Below are positions 17,096-24,095 of a stretch of DNA of 64,000 nucleotides, piece after piece (the stretch's first letter is position 1; each line of letters begins with the position of its first letter). The notes below the pieces were generated by a model that saw only the letters and a list, made by a program, of their open reading frames with translations, ran no database searches and had not been told where the DNA came from. Source of the DNA: Paenibacillus ginsengarvi (GTDB lineage Bacteria; Bacillota; Bacilli; Paenibacillales; NBRC-103111); NCBI RefSeq assembly GCF_003626695.1, contig NZ_RBAH01000023.1:62001-126000 (forward strand), read 5' to 3'. The position numbers and the translations under genes are program-made.

Positions 17096-17628
17096 ATGGA
17101 ATCATCCTTGTTAAATGGAAATCCGCATCGCGGACACTTGCACTCGAAACGCGACTCATCAAAATCCCCTGTGTCCAGCTCACGGTTTTGAAAATCTCCG
17201 ATTTGATCTGCTGGCGGCTCTGCAAAGTCCTCGAGCAGCCTGTCGATTTCCTCCGAGTTGAATCCGGATAGATCGAGATCCGCGCCGCTATCTTGCAGCT
17301 CCTCCAGCAGCTTCGCTAGCGCTTCATCATCCCAACGGCCGTCCACCTTATTCAGCGCCAGATTAAGCAGCCGCTCCTGCTGGTCGTCCAGATCGACGAC
17401 CGAAACCTCGAGCTCCGTTCGCCCAAGCTCGTGAACCAATATCTTGTAGCGCTGATGGCCGCCGACCATGTTCCCAGTGCGCTCGTTCCACACGATCGGC
17501 TGGACATAGCCGAAGCTTTCGATGCTCCGGCGCAGCTTTTCGTATTCTGGATCATCCGACTGAAGGTCAACTCGAGGGTTATACGCCGCTGCGTTTATCC
17601 GATCGATCGGCAAGGTTTTTATGATCAT
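17092..17628 (-). CDS. ParB-like nuclease-domain protein with zinc-ribbon tail
   Basis: 178 aa from the ATG at 17628 (AAGGAGG upstream). The N-terminal 90 residues form a ParB/Srx-type domain: LPIDRINAAAYNPR, then FGYVQPIVWN and the GGHQRYKIL box. The C-terminus has CKCPRCGFPF, a likely zinc-binding pair. Such proteins often accompany phage methyltransferases; the partner gene follows with a 4-nt overlap. Role in DNA modification is inferred. Confidence 0.85.
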   Translation of the reverse strand: MIIKTLPIDRINAAAYNPRVDLQSDDPEYEKLRRSIESFGYVQPIVWNERTGNMVGGHQRYKILVHELGRTELEVSVVDLDDQQERLLNLALNKVDGRWDDEALAKLLEELQDSGADLDLSGFNSEEIDRLLEDFAEPPADQIGDFQNRELDTGDFDESRFECKCPRCGFPFNKDDSI

Positions 17629-17664
17629 GGGGCAGTCCTCCTTATGCTGAGTCGGTTTTTGGAC

Positions 17665-17691
17665 AAAAGAAAAAGCACCGGTTAGGGTGCT
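17665..17691 (-). terminator. Intrinsic terminator after the 17694-18494 gene
   Basis: Minus strand AGCACC/GGTGCT stem with loop CTAACC, followed by TTTTTCTTTT. It ends the message of the accessory gene upstream and isolates it from the ParB-methyltransferase pair. Confidence 0.8.
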
Positions 17692-17693
17692 CA

Positions 17694-18494
17694 TCAGTCT
17701 CGATATATAGTCCTTGTGCCATCTTTCCCAATTATATTTTCAATTCCGGTACATTCCACAAAACTATCCTTGTTATCATCTGGTACCAGACGATCGGATA
17801 AAAACTCAATAAATTCCCTTGGATTATGTGTTCTTTTCCCCCTACTTGCCTCATAATCTTTTTCATATTTTTTTAAAGATCTCAAAAATTTGATCGTAAA
17901 TTTAATACGGTCAAACATAAATTTGTGCTCTAGCACTCGAATCGCACCATCTACTCCTAATACTTTTACAAGCATATGCCAAATAGAGAAATAAATCATA
18001 TGCATTTCTAGTTCAATTTTATCCCGTTTGTCTAGTATCTTTATTTTCTTGTTGATAGAATAGAAGTCCTCGAGAAATGTATAGAATAAAATTAACTCTG
18101 AACGATACTCTAGTGATCCCTCACCGTCGAATGTATATTTTGCCCGAAATACTTTAGTATAAGCTTGCCGTAAACCTGGTGAAGCAAATTTTAAATTTTC
18201 ACTGATGTGCTTTAAAAATTTATTCTTGTACTCTTTCTCACTGAACCCTTCATTCAGGTCATGGGCCTTTCGAAACATAGTAGACATATCGAAGTATGCA
18301 TATACATCGATAATAATTGGAGCAATTAGCTGAAAATAAGTGTCGCGATAATTTTTAATAGCTTCGCGACGAATTGTTAATCGATGTGAAAAATACTGAG
18401 CTACACAAGCCCCTATAAAAGCGCCTACTAATGTTGCAAATGACGTAATAAATGCGGGCCGAACAGAATCGGGCAACGAATCCAAAAATCCCAT
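17694..18494 (-). CDS. AT-rich membrane-anchored accessory protein
   Basis: 266 aa; ATG at 18494 with GAGGTGAAG upstream. An N-terminal hydrophobic segment (FITSFATLVGAFIGACVAQYF, about residues 14-34) is followed by a basic stretch and a long helical cytoplasmic domain. Base composition is much more A/T-rich than its neighbours and it has its own terminator, so it looks like an autonomous accessory gene. Layout (one TM helix plus a helical domain) is shared by some phage-exclusion proteins, but no family is recognised and no function can be stated. Confidence 0.7.
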   Translation of the reverse strand: MGFLDSLPDSVRPAFITSFATLVGAFIGACVAQYFSHRLTIRREAIKNYRDTYFQLIAPIIIDVYAYFDMSTMFRKAHDLNEGFSEKEYKNKFLKHISENLKFASPGLRQAYTKVFRAKYTFDGEGSLEYRSELILFYTFLEDFYSINKKIKILDKRDKIELEMHMIYFSIWHMLVKVLGVDGAIRVLEHKFMFDRIKFTIKFLRSLKKYEKDYEASRGKRTHNPREFIEFLSDRLVPDDNKDSFVECTGIENIIGKDGTRTIYRD

Positions 18495-18573
18495 GTCTTC
18501 ACCTCGATTTCAGATTTCGACATCCTGCAGGGATTTCCTCCCATATGCAGAATACTTCTTTTGGAGGTGCCCC

Positions 18574-18765
18574 ATGATCGAAAAATATTCGCTCGCCAAT
18601 GAGCCCGGGAAGACAATGTTCGTTTTCCCGGCGCTGGCCGGCAAGGTGTATGGCCATATCGTTAAAAACCGGACAGCGAAAGATCCTGCTAAGCTCGTGT
18701 TTGAAACGCCCAAGTACGATAACGTTGAAGCGTTGAAAGCCGACTACCCGGAGGCGGAGGAATAA
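18574..18765 (+). CDS. Small plus-strand phage protein A
   Basis: 63 aa from the ATG at 18574 with TTGGAGG seven nt upstream. It is followed without a gap by a second small gene (TAATG overlap at 18765). Sequence is mixed with a hydrophobic core (MFVFPALAGKVYGHIV) and an acidic C-terminus. No family recognised. The pair is read against the surrounding operon. Confidence 0.6.
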   Translation: MIEKYSLANEPGKTMFVFPALAGKVYGHIVKNRTAKDPAKLVFETPKYDNVEALKADYPEAEE

Positions 18766-18959
18766 TGCTCGCTTCCGGTTTTGTCTTAAGCTCCGACCAT
18801 CATTTTCGAGTTGCCATGCATAACGGCCTGCCTGTTGAGGTATGGCTGCACGGCGAGCTGCTTGACTACGGCGGACCGATCGAGGCGATCAATGAGCATT
18901 TTGCCACGATCCAGGGCTCCAAATACCCGCGTTCGTCCTGCGTGTTCAAAATCCGATAA
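18765..18959 (+). CDS. Small plus-strand phage protein B
   Basis: 64 aa, starting within the stop of the preceding gene, so translation is probably coupled. Contains two beta-like segments (HHFRVAMHNGLPVEVWLHGE) and ends in SSCVFKIR. The shared terminator at 18962-18986 follows directly. Function unknown. Confidence 0.6.
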   Translation: MLASGFVLSSDHHFRVAMHNGLPVEVWLHGELLDYGGPIEAINEHFATIQGSKYPRSSCVFKIR

Positions 18960-18961
18960 AC

Positions 18962-18986
18962 AAAAAAGTTCCCGTTTTGGGAACCT
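18962..18986. terminator. Bidirectional terminator with iteron-like core
   Basis: GTTCCC/GGGAAC stem around GTTTT. On the minus strand it is followed by TTTTTT, on the plus strand by CTCTCTCTTT. It would end both the plus-strand gene pair and the small RNA from 19120. The core TTCCCGTTTTGGGAA (18969-18983) is identical to one iteron in the replication initiator gene. Confidence 0.75.
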
Positions 18987-19120
18987 CTCTCTTTATATGT
19001 ACTTAGTTACAAAGGCGGTGTTTTAAAACCTCGCCGCTGCTGTTTTAATGATTGATGATTAGAATATCGCTTTCGCTCATTCTCTTTAAAAGCCTAGCAC
19101 TTAGTTACTAGATACGTAAT
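18962..19120 (-). ncRNA. Candidate small RNA of about 155 nt
   Basis: A good sigma-A-like promoter (19127-19156) drives the minus strand into this gene-free stretch, which ends in a terminator with six T. The RNA would hold a hairpin with a GAAA tetraloop (AGAAU/AUUCU outer stem, near 19060-19085), an imperfect GGCGAGGTTTT/AAAACACCGCC stem, and two copies of GTAACTAAGT about 95 nt apart. An 11-codon ORF (MSESDILIINH) with a weak ribosome site is also present. The transcript is inferred. Confidence 0.5.
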
Positions 19121-19126
19121 AAGGGC

Positions 19127-19156
19127 ATTATACTGATTTGGCCGATTTGAGGTCAA
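19127..19156 (-). promoter_or_regulatory. Strong minus-strand promoter for the candidate small RNA
   Basis: -35 TTGACC (complement of 19151-19156), 18-nt spacer, -10 TATAAT (complement of 19127-19132). It points away from arpU and into the candidate small RNA. Confidence 0.6.
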
Positions 19157-19182
19157 TCGCCCCAAAGCCTCATTTTAATAAT

Positions 19183-19257
19183 ACCGCCCCCGGGGAGGCG
19201 GCTGAAGATGTGGGGCATGTATTTCTTACTTGGCACAATACAAGAATACCATGCCCC
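19183..19257. repeat. Hairpins in the arpU downstream intergenic region
   Basis: CCGCC/GGCGG (about 19184-19199) is followed by a longer inverted repeat, GGGGCATG (19212-19219) with CATGCCCC (19250-19257). The latter extends inward as TATTTCTT versus AAGAATA with bulges. The remaining intergenic bases (19157-19331) hold no convincing gene; a 64-codon plus ORF from 19208 has a ribosome site but no protein-like pattern. Confidence 0.5.
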
Positions 19258-19331
19258 GGTGCAAATGCTCTGCGTTTTTTCTTCGATTTTTCCGCGATTT
19301 TCCTTTAATTTCTCTTCACGTTTTCCGGGCT

Positions 19332-19772
19332 TTATTCTTGGCCGGGGGCGTACACCTCGAGCCGCAGCGCGAATGCGAGCTTATAAACGGCGCTGGATTT
19401 GATCTTGTAATACCTGCCTTCACGGATGTCCATGTCCATCATGACCTGATAGTCGAATACCTCATCCTCCAGGTACCGCCGCTCAATAATCTCGCGTTCG
19501 ATTCGACCGAGGCGGGACACGGCCCGAATCACCTGTTCATACCGCTGATGCTCTGACTCTTCCATGTCTACGTTATGGACCGCGGTATCCTCGGTCGCCT
19601 TACTGATCGCATTCGTATTTCCATGAAAGCGAGGAGTCCACGAAGTTGTCGTTTGGATCTCTCGCCGGATAAACCCGACCTGCTTGTATATACGTGCTGA
19701 CTCCAATCGTTCCTCAACGGCCGTCCGGGTCGCCTCTCTGTCTATTTCAAACGGAAATTGCATCTGTGCCAT
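19332..19772 (-). CDS. ArpU-family phage transcriptional regulator
   Basis: 146 aa from the ATG at 19772 (CGGAGGTG upstream). The N-terminus (MQFPFEIDREATRTAVEE), the central VDMEESEHQRYEQVIRAVSR and the C-terminal helix-turn-helix region (ERRYLEDEVFDYQVMMDM) match the ArpU/late-transcription regulator family. Such proteins control late packaging and lysis genes. Its place between early and packaging genes fits. Confidence 0.85.
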   Translation of the reverse strand: MAQMQFPFEIDREATRTAVEERLESARIYKQVGFIRREIQTTTSWTPRFHGNTNAISKATEDTAVHNVDMEESEHQRYEQVIRAVSRLGRIEREIIERRYLEDEVFDYQVMMDMDIREGRYYKIKSSAVYKLAFALRLEVYAPGQE

Positions 19773-19773
19773 G

Positions 19774-19874
19774 CTGCCCCACACCTCCGGATGTGATATA
19801 CTTGGTGATGTGATGTGGAACGAAGTGTTCGACACCCCCGCGGCCCGGCCAGGTGCGGGGGTTATTTTTATTTT
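19774..19874 (+). ncRNA. Possible short plus-strand RNA upstream of arpU
   Basis: CTGCCC (19774-19779), 17 nt, TATACT (19797-19802), then about 30 nt and a GC-rich hairpin ACCCCCGC/GCGGGGGT (19834-19862) followed by TATTTTTATTTT. This would make a short antisense transcript from the arpU leader, overlapping its ribosome site at the promoter. The -35 box is poor. Similar arrangements occur near 15928 and 37098. Confidence 0.35.
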
Positions 19875-19879
19875 ACAGC

Positions 19880-20023
19880 CTATTTTGCAGGTTGTTTCTG
19901 CGAATTTTCATTCGGCAAGCTTTCCGACCATGATTCCGGCGATGTCTCGGCTACCCGAACGATAATGCCATGTACATTCCGCGCAACCCAAAGCATTTCC
20001 TGCTTCCAGACGGCCTCATTCAT
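19880..20023 (-). CDS. Small phage protein upstream of arpU
   Basis: 47 aa (starts MNEAVWKQEMLWVARN, ends SQKQPAK) from the ATG at 20023, with AAAGGAACG upstream. It overlaps by 8 nt the end of the downstream frame of the frameshifted gene at 20016-20202. Clear coding character; function unknown. Confidence 0.55.
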   Translation of the reverse strand: MNEAVWKQEMLWVARNVHGIIVRVAETSPESWSESLPNENSQKQPAK

Positions 20024-20202
20024 TGGCTTCACGTTCCTTTCCACGATCGAGCAGATTTACTGCTGCACCCTGCGGTTTATTGATTAATGTTAAAGGCGAC
20101 AGCAGTTTGACGGTCATCTCGAATACTTGCCGCTGCTCCTCCGTGAGTGCCGCGGGGTAGAATACCGTCTTTGCAATAAAACAGCACTGGTTGATCTTTC
20201 AT
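20016..20202 (-). pseudogene. Frameshifted small phage gene
   Basis: The ATG at 20202 has a GAGGAGAG site and opens MKDQPVLFYCKDGIL. The frame then runs into sequence without coding character and stops at 20077. A different frame continues with strong coding character (YPAALTEEQRQVFEMTVKLL onward) to a stop at 20016. The break lies around 20150. The most likely cause is a small indel in a gene of about 60 codons; a sequencing error cannot be excluded. Confidence 0.6.
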
Positions 20203-20294
20203 GGCTGCTCTCCTCATCAGATGAACTTTCTACTTTCCAGATCAATTTCACCCGTATCCTGATTCCAGTCAGCGACGGGCTTCGGCCTATTCCG

Positions 20295-20618
20295 TTACTT
20301 TGCACGCTCGTACTTCACATCATGGAAAAACTCGCTCAAGAGATAGGCGCATCCGGCTTCCTTGTGCTCGTGTTTCGGCTCCCATGATCCCATAATTGCT
20401 TTTACATGACGGAGAGCCTTTTGGGTTTCCACACCTTCCTTCGGATTCCATTCGGCGTTTTTGAGCCCATAGTAAAACCAATCTGATACGACTTTATTCC
20501 ATTTGCTTCTTTCACTACGGAACTCTTGGGGTATCTCGTTGTAAGGGGGTAGCAGTTTTTTCATATCTCCCCCGAATGCCAAGTTTAGGTCTGTTACTTC
20601 CTGAACAGCGATTTTCAT
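20295..20618 (-). CDS. Hypothetical phage protein
   Basis: 107 aa; ATG at 20618 with AAAGGAG upstream. Contains the stretch KKLLPPYNEIPQEFRSERSK and a Trp-rich middle (WNKVVSDWFYYGLKNAEWNP), with acidic and basic residues well mixed, so it is a soluble protein. It belongs to a run of small early-middle genes. No known family is recognised. Confidence 0.7.
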   Translation of the reverse strand: MKIAVQEVTDLNLAFGGDMKKLLPPYNEIPQEFRSERSKWNKVVSDWFYYGLKNAEWNPKEGVETQKALRHVKAIMGSWEPKHEHKEAGCAYLLSEFFHDVKYERAK

Positions 20619-20816
20619 ATGATTTGGCTCCTTTCTTTGATTTGATTTTGCAGCGATGCTGCCATCGATCCGACCGAACCACCCAGGCCGATAAGGGGGT
20701 TATAGGGCTGTTACTCTTTTACCCCTGTATCTGTTCCATGAGGATTCTCCTTTACCACAATATACCTGTATACCTCACCTTTGACGTTCGCTAGAATCAA
20801 TCAGGAGGTGCTTATC
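20619..20816. other. Gene-poor stretch with a degraded small ORF
   Basis: On the minus strand an ATG near 20738 has a perfect AAAGGAG site but stops after six codons (MEQIQG). A second frame (PYNPLIGLGGSVGSMAASL, then into the next ribosome site) looks coding but has no start. Together these look like a decayed small gene. No other feature is seen. Confidence 0.4.
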
Positions 20817-21002
20817 TTGCACGGAATCATGGTTCATCAATACTTAGATTATTGCAAACGTCACCCCGAGGAGCGGAACAAATCCGGCGATATTTACGAT
20901 CGCTTTTACTTGTTTTTGACTGATCTTCTTGGGATGGACGCACGGGAGGCTCAGGAAGAAACAGCATACTGGATGAATCAGGTTTGCGATTTAATGGATT
21001 AG
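20817..21002 (+). CDS. Small plus-strand accessory protein
   Basis: 61 aa from a TTG at 20817 with AGGAGGTG six nt upstream (an ATG at 20829 is the alternative). The protein is helical (VHQYLDYCKRHPEERNKSG; ETAYWMNQVCDLMD) and is read against the operon. Function unknown. Confidence 0.55.
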   Translation: MHGIMVHQYLDYCKRHPEERNKSGDIYDRFYLFLTDLLGMDAREAQEETAYWMNQVCDLMD

Positions 21003-21039
21003 GGGGCAAATCCTCTTCTCCTTTAGCCCCTATTGGGCC

Positions 21040-21213
21040 TTAATGGTGGCAACTGCAAACCGCGATTGCGTTTCGTTGATCGTGCCAAAACTCGAAGCGT
21101 ATACGCGCCTGACGCTGTTCTTCGGATGTTTTCGTTTCATCACGGACTATCCTCACCTGCTCCAGCATTTTGTCGTGCATTTCATGCCATTTGCATTGTG
21201 GCCTATCCTTCAT
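21040..21213 (-). CDS. Small His/Cys-containing phage protein
   Basis: 57 aa from the ATG at 21213 (GGAGCAGA upstream), coupled by ATGA to the gene before. Contains C.WHEMHDKM at the start and CSCHH at the end, a possible metal-binding arrangement around a helical middle. Function unknown. Confidence 0.55.
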   Translation of the reverse strand: MKDRPQCKWHEMHDKMLEQVRIVRDETKTSEEQRQARIRFEFWHDQRNAIAVCSCHH

Positions 21214-21536
21214 GGGGTCTGCTCCAATCCGGCGAGACGCTTCATGATCAACCATTCATCAAGTGGAGGTGTAAACGGATTTTCTGTTTCTGCACGATGA
21301 GTAAAAGCAGGATGGCAGCTTGCCTTATATCGAATCGACAATTTGTAATCCATAACCATGCGTACTACTTCTTCCGGCGTCTCTTTAACGTACAAGGGGG
21401 GATAACTGTATTCATCGTTTACCCTGGAGATGGCCGTTCCTTCCATATCATCAAAAGCTCCAAATCCAACGCCCGTTACATGTTCCACAATCAGCCAATG
21501 CGGCTTTCCCGTCTTGAGCAAGGTCAATTTGATCAT
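21210..21536 (-). CDS. Hypothetical phage protein
   Basis: 108 aa from the ATG at 21536 (GAGGGAGGAG upstream), overlapping the ASCH gene by 4 nt. The N-terminus MIKLTLLKTGKPHWLIVEHV suggests a small beta domain. No family is recognised. Confidence 0.6.
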   Translation of the reverse strand: MIKLTLLKTGKPHWLIVEHVTGVGFGAFDDMEGTAISRVNDEYSYPPLYVKETPEEVVRMVMDYKLSIRYKASCHPAFTHRAETENPFTPPLDEWLIMKRLAGLEQTP

Positions 21537-21991
21537 TTCGTTTGCTCCTCCCTCACCCAATTCCAAAGACCCTGCTGACCCTTCGCTGGAATCGGATCCG
21601 GCAGCTGTTTCACGTCGTTCAGTTCCCAAACAAAACGGCCAGAAGTGTAATCTCCAAAAATGAACTCTTTATCCGTTGTTTCAAAATGCGTTCGCCGCCT
21701 CTCGGCTTCAAGAAGAACAAGCCCGCCTAATGTATCGTGCTTTATCATGAAGCACTCTGAAAGATTCGCGGTAGCCACGACAACCCCGGTCGGCAGGTTG
21801 CCCGCCGTATAGCCATGTGCGGCCAGCGTCGACCTGATTGGCTCCCGCTCGCACGCTTCCCGGTCCACCTTTTTGCCGGCGTGGATCGCGATCGGCCCGC
21901 GGTATTTCGTCGGCCAGCTGCGCGTTTCGAACTGCTTGTCCCCTATGGCAATCAGCGTTGCCCACGGCTGGATTATCGTTATAGCTTTCAT
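21533..21991 (-). CDS. ASCH-domain protein
   Basis: 152 aa from the ATG at 21991 (GGGTGG upstream). ITIIQPWATLIAIGDKQFE followed by TRSWPTKYRGPIAIHAGKK is the ASCH signature (beta barrel related to PUA). ASCH proteins bind nucleic acid, and some act on modified nucleosides; phages often carry them near methyltransferases. Substrate unknown. Confidence 0.85.
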   Translation of the reverse strand: MKAITIIQPWATLIAIGDKQFETRSWPTKYRGPIAIHAGKKVDREACEREPIRSTLAAHGYTAGNLPTGVVVATANLSECFMIKHDTLGGLVLLEAERRRTHFETTDKEFIFGDYTSGRFVWELNDVKQLPDPIPAKGQQGLWNWVREEQTK

Positions 21992-21993
21992 GA

Positions 21994-22059
21994 TTACCAC
22001 CCGTCCCCTTCATGTTTCGGTTGATCGTACGCTTGGAAGCCGTCGTAATCTCCCTTGAA
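21994..22059 (-). pseudogene. C-terminal remnant of a truncated phage gene
   Basis: A 21-codon open stretch (FKGDYDGFQAYDQPK, then HEGDGW) ends in a TAA directly before the ASCH gene and looks like the tail of a protein. It is cut by an in-frame stop at 22060, next to the plus-strand membrane gene at 22128. The cassette insertion probably removed the rest. Confidence 0.4.
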
Positions 22060-22127
22060 TTAATAAACACTGCAACATTCAGTCCGTTTTATCGTATTAA
22101 TCTATAAACTTGAGGAAGGTGATCAAA

Positions 22128-22322
22128 ATGGCCATAATATTTACTGGTGTACTATTCATCTCGTTACTCCTTCTGGTCCTTCACATCCTAGTTTGCGTTT
22201 GGGCATACCGAGACTGCATCAGTAGGGGTAGAAGTAGCGAGTACGCTATCGTCGTGCTAGTTGCTCTTTTGTTTTTCCCAGTTGCCGGGTTAATTGTTTA
22301 TTTATTAATTCGCAATAATTAG
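22128..22322 (+). CDS. Small plus-strand membrane protein (PLDc_N-like)
   Basis: 64 aa from the ATG at 22128 (GAGGAAGGTGA upstream). Two transmembrane helices flank VWAYRDCISRGRSSEY, and the end reads PVAGLIVYLLIRNN. This layout matches the short PLDc_N (phospholipase D N-terminal) membrane domain. A GGGGGAA/TTCCCCC hairpin follows. Probable accessory gene. Confidence 0.65.
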   Translation: MAIIFTGVLFISLLLLVLHILVCVWAYRDCISRGRSSEYAIVVLVALLFFPVAGLIVYLLIRNN

Positions 22323-22376
22323 GGGGAAGCATTCCCCCCATCCACGCACCTCTTTCGCGGCTAAGTTCTTTTCAGC

Positions 22377-23135
22377 TTATTTCACCCCCGGAAACTCGTC
22401 CCATATCCGCCCATCCAATAAGCGGCCGGCAGCTTTCTTGCCAATCCGGCGAACCGTCGCGCCGTCAGCGAATTGATGGTGGGGCCCGTCCCCTTCAACT
22501 TCGCTGACTGAAACAAATTCTCCCCACTGTTTAAATAGGAACGGCACACCTGCAGCCTGACACTGATCCCGGAGGCTGCGCGCCCAATCAGGATGCATCG
22601 GGCGGGCGCCCGATCCGCTCTCGCCGCCGACTACACACCACTGGATGTGCTCGTTTGTCGGTTCCGCATTCGGGTACCCGTGGATGTTGTCCGGATCATA
22701 GTAGCTCGGGCTCCATCCGGGAGTGAGCAACCATTCCCCGAGGTTTACCGGTCCCAGCAGTGGCTCACATGAGAGGAACCGGACCGCCGCCGGCGTCTGG
22801 AGCAGCAGCGGGATGCGCCTGTCCGCCTCTTGTTGGTTTTCGACCGTTGTCCCAATCCAGACATTTTTCCAGCCGCTCCATAACGGACTCGTCATCCGGC
22901 TTATGTTTTGTGGCCGCTTGGTGAGCAGTAGCCAGTCGAGATTTGGCGTGCTTGCGATTAAACCAAAGAGATCATGACGCCATTTATCAGGCACCTGATT
23001 GTCGAACACGTCCGCAAGGCTCGCGCAGAAGACGCGCTGCCGCCGGGCGTTCTCCTCGTAAAATCGATCATGCTTGGCATTCCATTTAATCGGCTGCCGC
23101 CACGTACCGCAGGATATCGTCGATGATCGCCGCAT
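22377..23135 (-). pseudogene. DUF5131 (Gp37/Gp68) family protein, N-terminus missing
   Basis: 252 codons matching DUF5131 from its middle on: RRQRVFCASLADVFD, LLLTKRPQN, NVWIGTTVENQ, RFLSCEPLLGP and VVGGESGSGARPMHPDWAR. Complete members begin with a TWNP..GC..C..C segment of about 60-70 residues that binds a metal or cluster; that part is absent, and the first 15 codons here are shared out of frame with a small ORF. It is therefore probably inactive. Confidence 0.75.
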
Positions 23136-23181
23136 GCTGCGGGTTGTAGCCCCGGAAATTCGGCGATATGTCTTTGAACAT
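23086..23181 (-). CDS. Tiny phage ORF overlapping the truncated DUF5131 gene
   Basis: 31 aa (MFKDISPNFRGYNPQHAA, then IIDDILRYVAAAD) from an ATG at 23181 with GAGGTGACGG upstream. It overlaps the methylase stop region and the DUF5131 frame. Its ribosome site suggests translation; function unknown. Confidence 0.4.
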   Translation of the reverse strand: MFKDISPNFRGYNPQHAAIIDDILRYVAAAD

Positions 23182-23188
23182 GCCCGTC

Positions 23189-23243
23189 ACCTCATAGCTG
23201 CAATTTCGGCTGCACCGTAGCCGTTCGGCGTTCGGCCAACTCG
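23189..23243. repeat. Direct repeat copy A (55 bp)
   Basis: Begins ACCTCATAGCTGCAATTTCG. It matches copy B at 24098-24152 at 51 of 55 positions. The two copies flank the AT-rich secreted-protein cassette; copy A encodes the end of the methylase remnant. Confidence 0.85.
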
Positions 23244-23356
23244 ACATAGTCTGGATTCATCTCGATCACTGTGCATTCACGCCCGTTTTCGAGCGCGACC
23301 TTTAACGGTGTTCCGCTCCCGCCGAATGGATCAAGAACGTGCCAGCCTACAGGATG
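23192..23356 (-). pseudogene. C-terminal fragment of a DNA methyltransferase
   Basis: A 54-codon fragment reads GWHVLDPFGGSGTPLKVALE, then NGRECTVIEMNPDYVELAERR. DPFGGSGT is the AdoMet-binding motif of N4/N6 methylases, which precedes the C-terminus in the beta class. The 5' part is lost at the junction with the AT-rich cassette at about 23357, where an in-frame stop occurs. Confidence 0.75.
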
Positions 23357-23543
23357 CTATATCCTATATTGGATGTATCTGTATTTACAATTAATTATAG
23401 GATTTTTTAATAGATATCGACTTTATTCGAGATTATTTAGTTAAATTATACCATGTTATAAAATGGTATTGTTGTATAATGATCCCTAGTGGAGTCGTTG
23501 GCCAACAGATATCTACGTAATCAATATCAAGGAGGAACATAAA
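23357..23543. other. AT-rich leader of the secreted-protein cassette
   Basis: Strongly A/T-rich sequence without a gene. A TATAAT at 23475-23480 is a plausible -10 for the plus-strand gene at 23544, though no good -35 box lies at the right distance. The left junction of the insertion is at about 23357. Confidence 0.45.
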
Positions 23544-23993
23544 GTGAGATTTCCGAATAAACGGTCTCTAATGGTTTCCTTAATGATGCTAGTTCTCCTA
23601 TTCAGTTTCAGCACTTCTGCATTTGCTGATGGTTACGTTACAAAGTTCGTGGTACCATCGAGCCACCTTACTACTACTCCAAGTAACCCTTATTGGCTAG
23701 AGGATAGCTACGAAGAAGTCTTCAGTTGGATGCAACCCTCCTCTACATCACTTTTCGTGCTCAGAATTTATCATCCAAATGGTGTATTTGATACTGGATT
23801 AATTGCATCTAATACAGCACCAGGGTCATATTCTGGGTGGTATCACTTCCAAAATTCGATTTGGGGGTCTTTACCTAGGGATACAACTATGTGGGCTACT
23901 ATAGGTACATATGAATGGGTACCAGGAACTGGTTTTGTACTTAATGGTACCGATTCTGTCTACTTCGCTATTGCGAGTCCTCCTGAATCTTAA
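23544..23993 (+). CDS. Secreted protein of unknown function (lysogenic-conversion cassette)
   Basis: 149 aa from a GTG at 23544 with CAAGGAGG upstream. A classical signal peptide (basic start, hydrophobic MVSLMMLVLLFSFST, cleavage after SAFA at about residue 28) precedes a Trp/Tyr/Ser/Thr-rich beta-type mature protein without cysteines. AT-rich and followed by its own terminator. It resembles small secreted proteins of Bacilli, but no family is recognised. Confidence 0.75.
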   Translation: MRFPNKRSLMVSLMMLVLLFSFSTSAFADGYVTKFVVPSSHLTTTPSNPYWLEDSYEEVFSWMQPSSTSLFVLRIYHPNGVFDTGLIASNTAPGSYSGWYHFQNSIWGSLPRDTTMWATIGTYEWVPGTGFVLNGTDSVYFAIASPPES

Positions 23994-24000
23994 TCTTTAT

Positions 24001-24031
24001 AGCTTCGGCGTGTATGCCGCCGAAGCTTTTT
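24001..24031 (+). terminator. Intrinsic terminator of the secreted-protein gene
   Basis: AGCTTCGGCG pairs perfectly with CGCCGAAGCT (10 bp, 24018-24027) around TGTATGC and is followed by TTTT. Confidence 0.88.
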
Positions 24032-24095
24032 ACCCCTTCTATCATTGGTTACTCTCCTCCTATCGAACCACCGCTTAACTGTTCCAGCCAGTCCA

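Noticed and set aside
17665..17700. CUGAUGAGCACC...GGUGC on the minus strand, resembling a hammerhead core with stem II
   Set aside because: The stem is followed by a U-run in place of GAAA, and no stem III is present; it is an intrinsic terminator next to a stop codon.
19208..19402. Plus-strand ORF of 64 codons with a GGGGAGGCGG site
   Set aside because: The ORF runs through the end of arpU and its product has no protein-like pattern; the inverted repeat in the region explains the site better.
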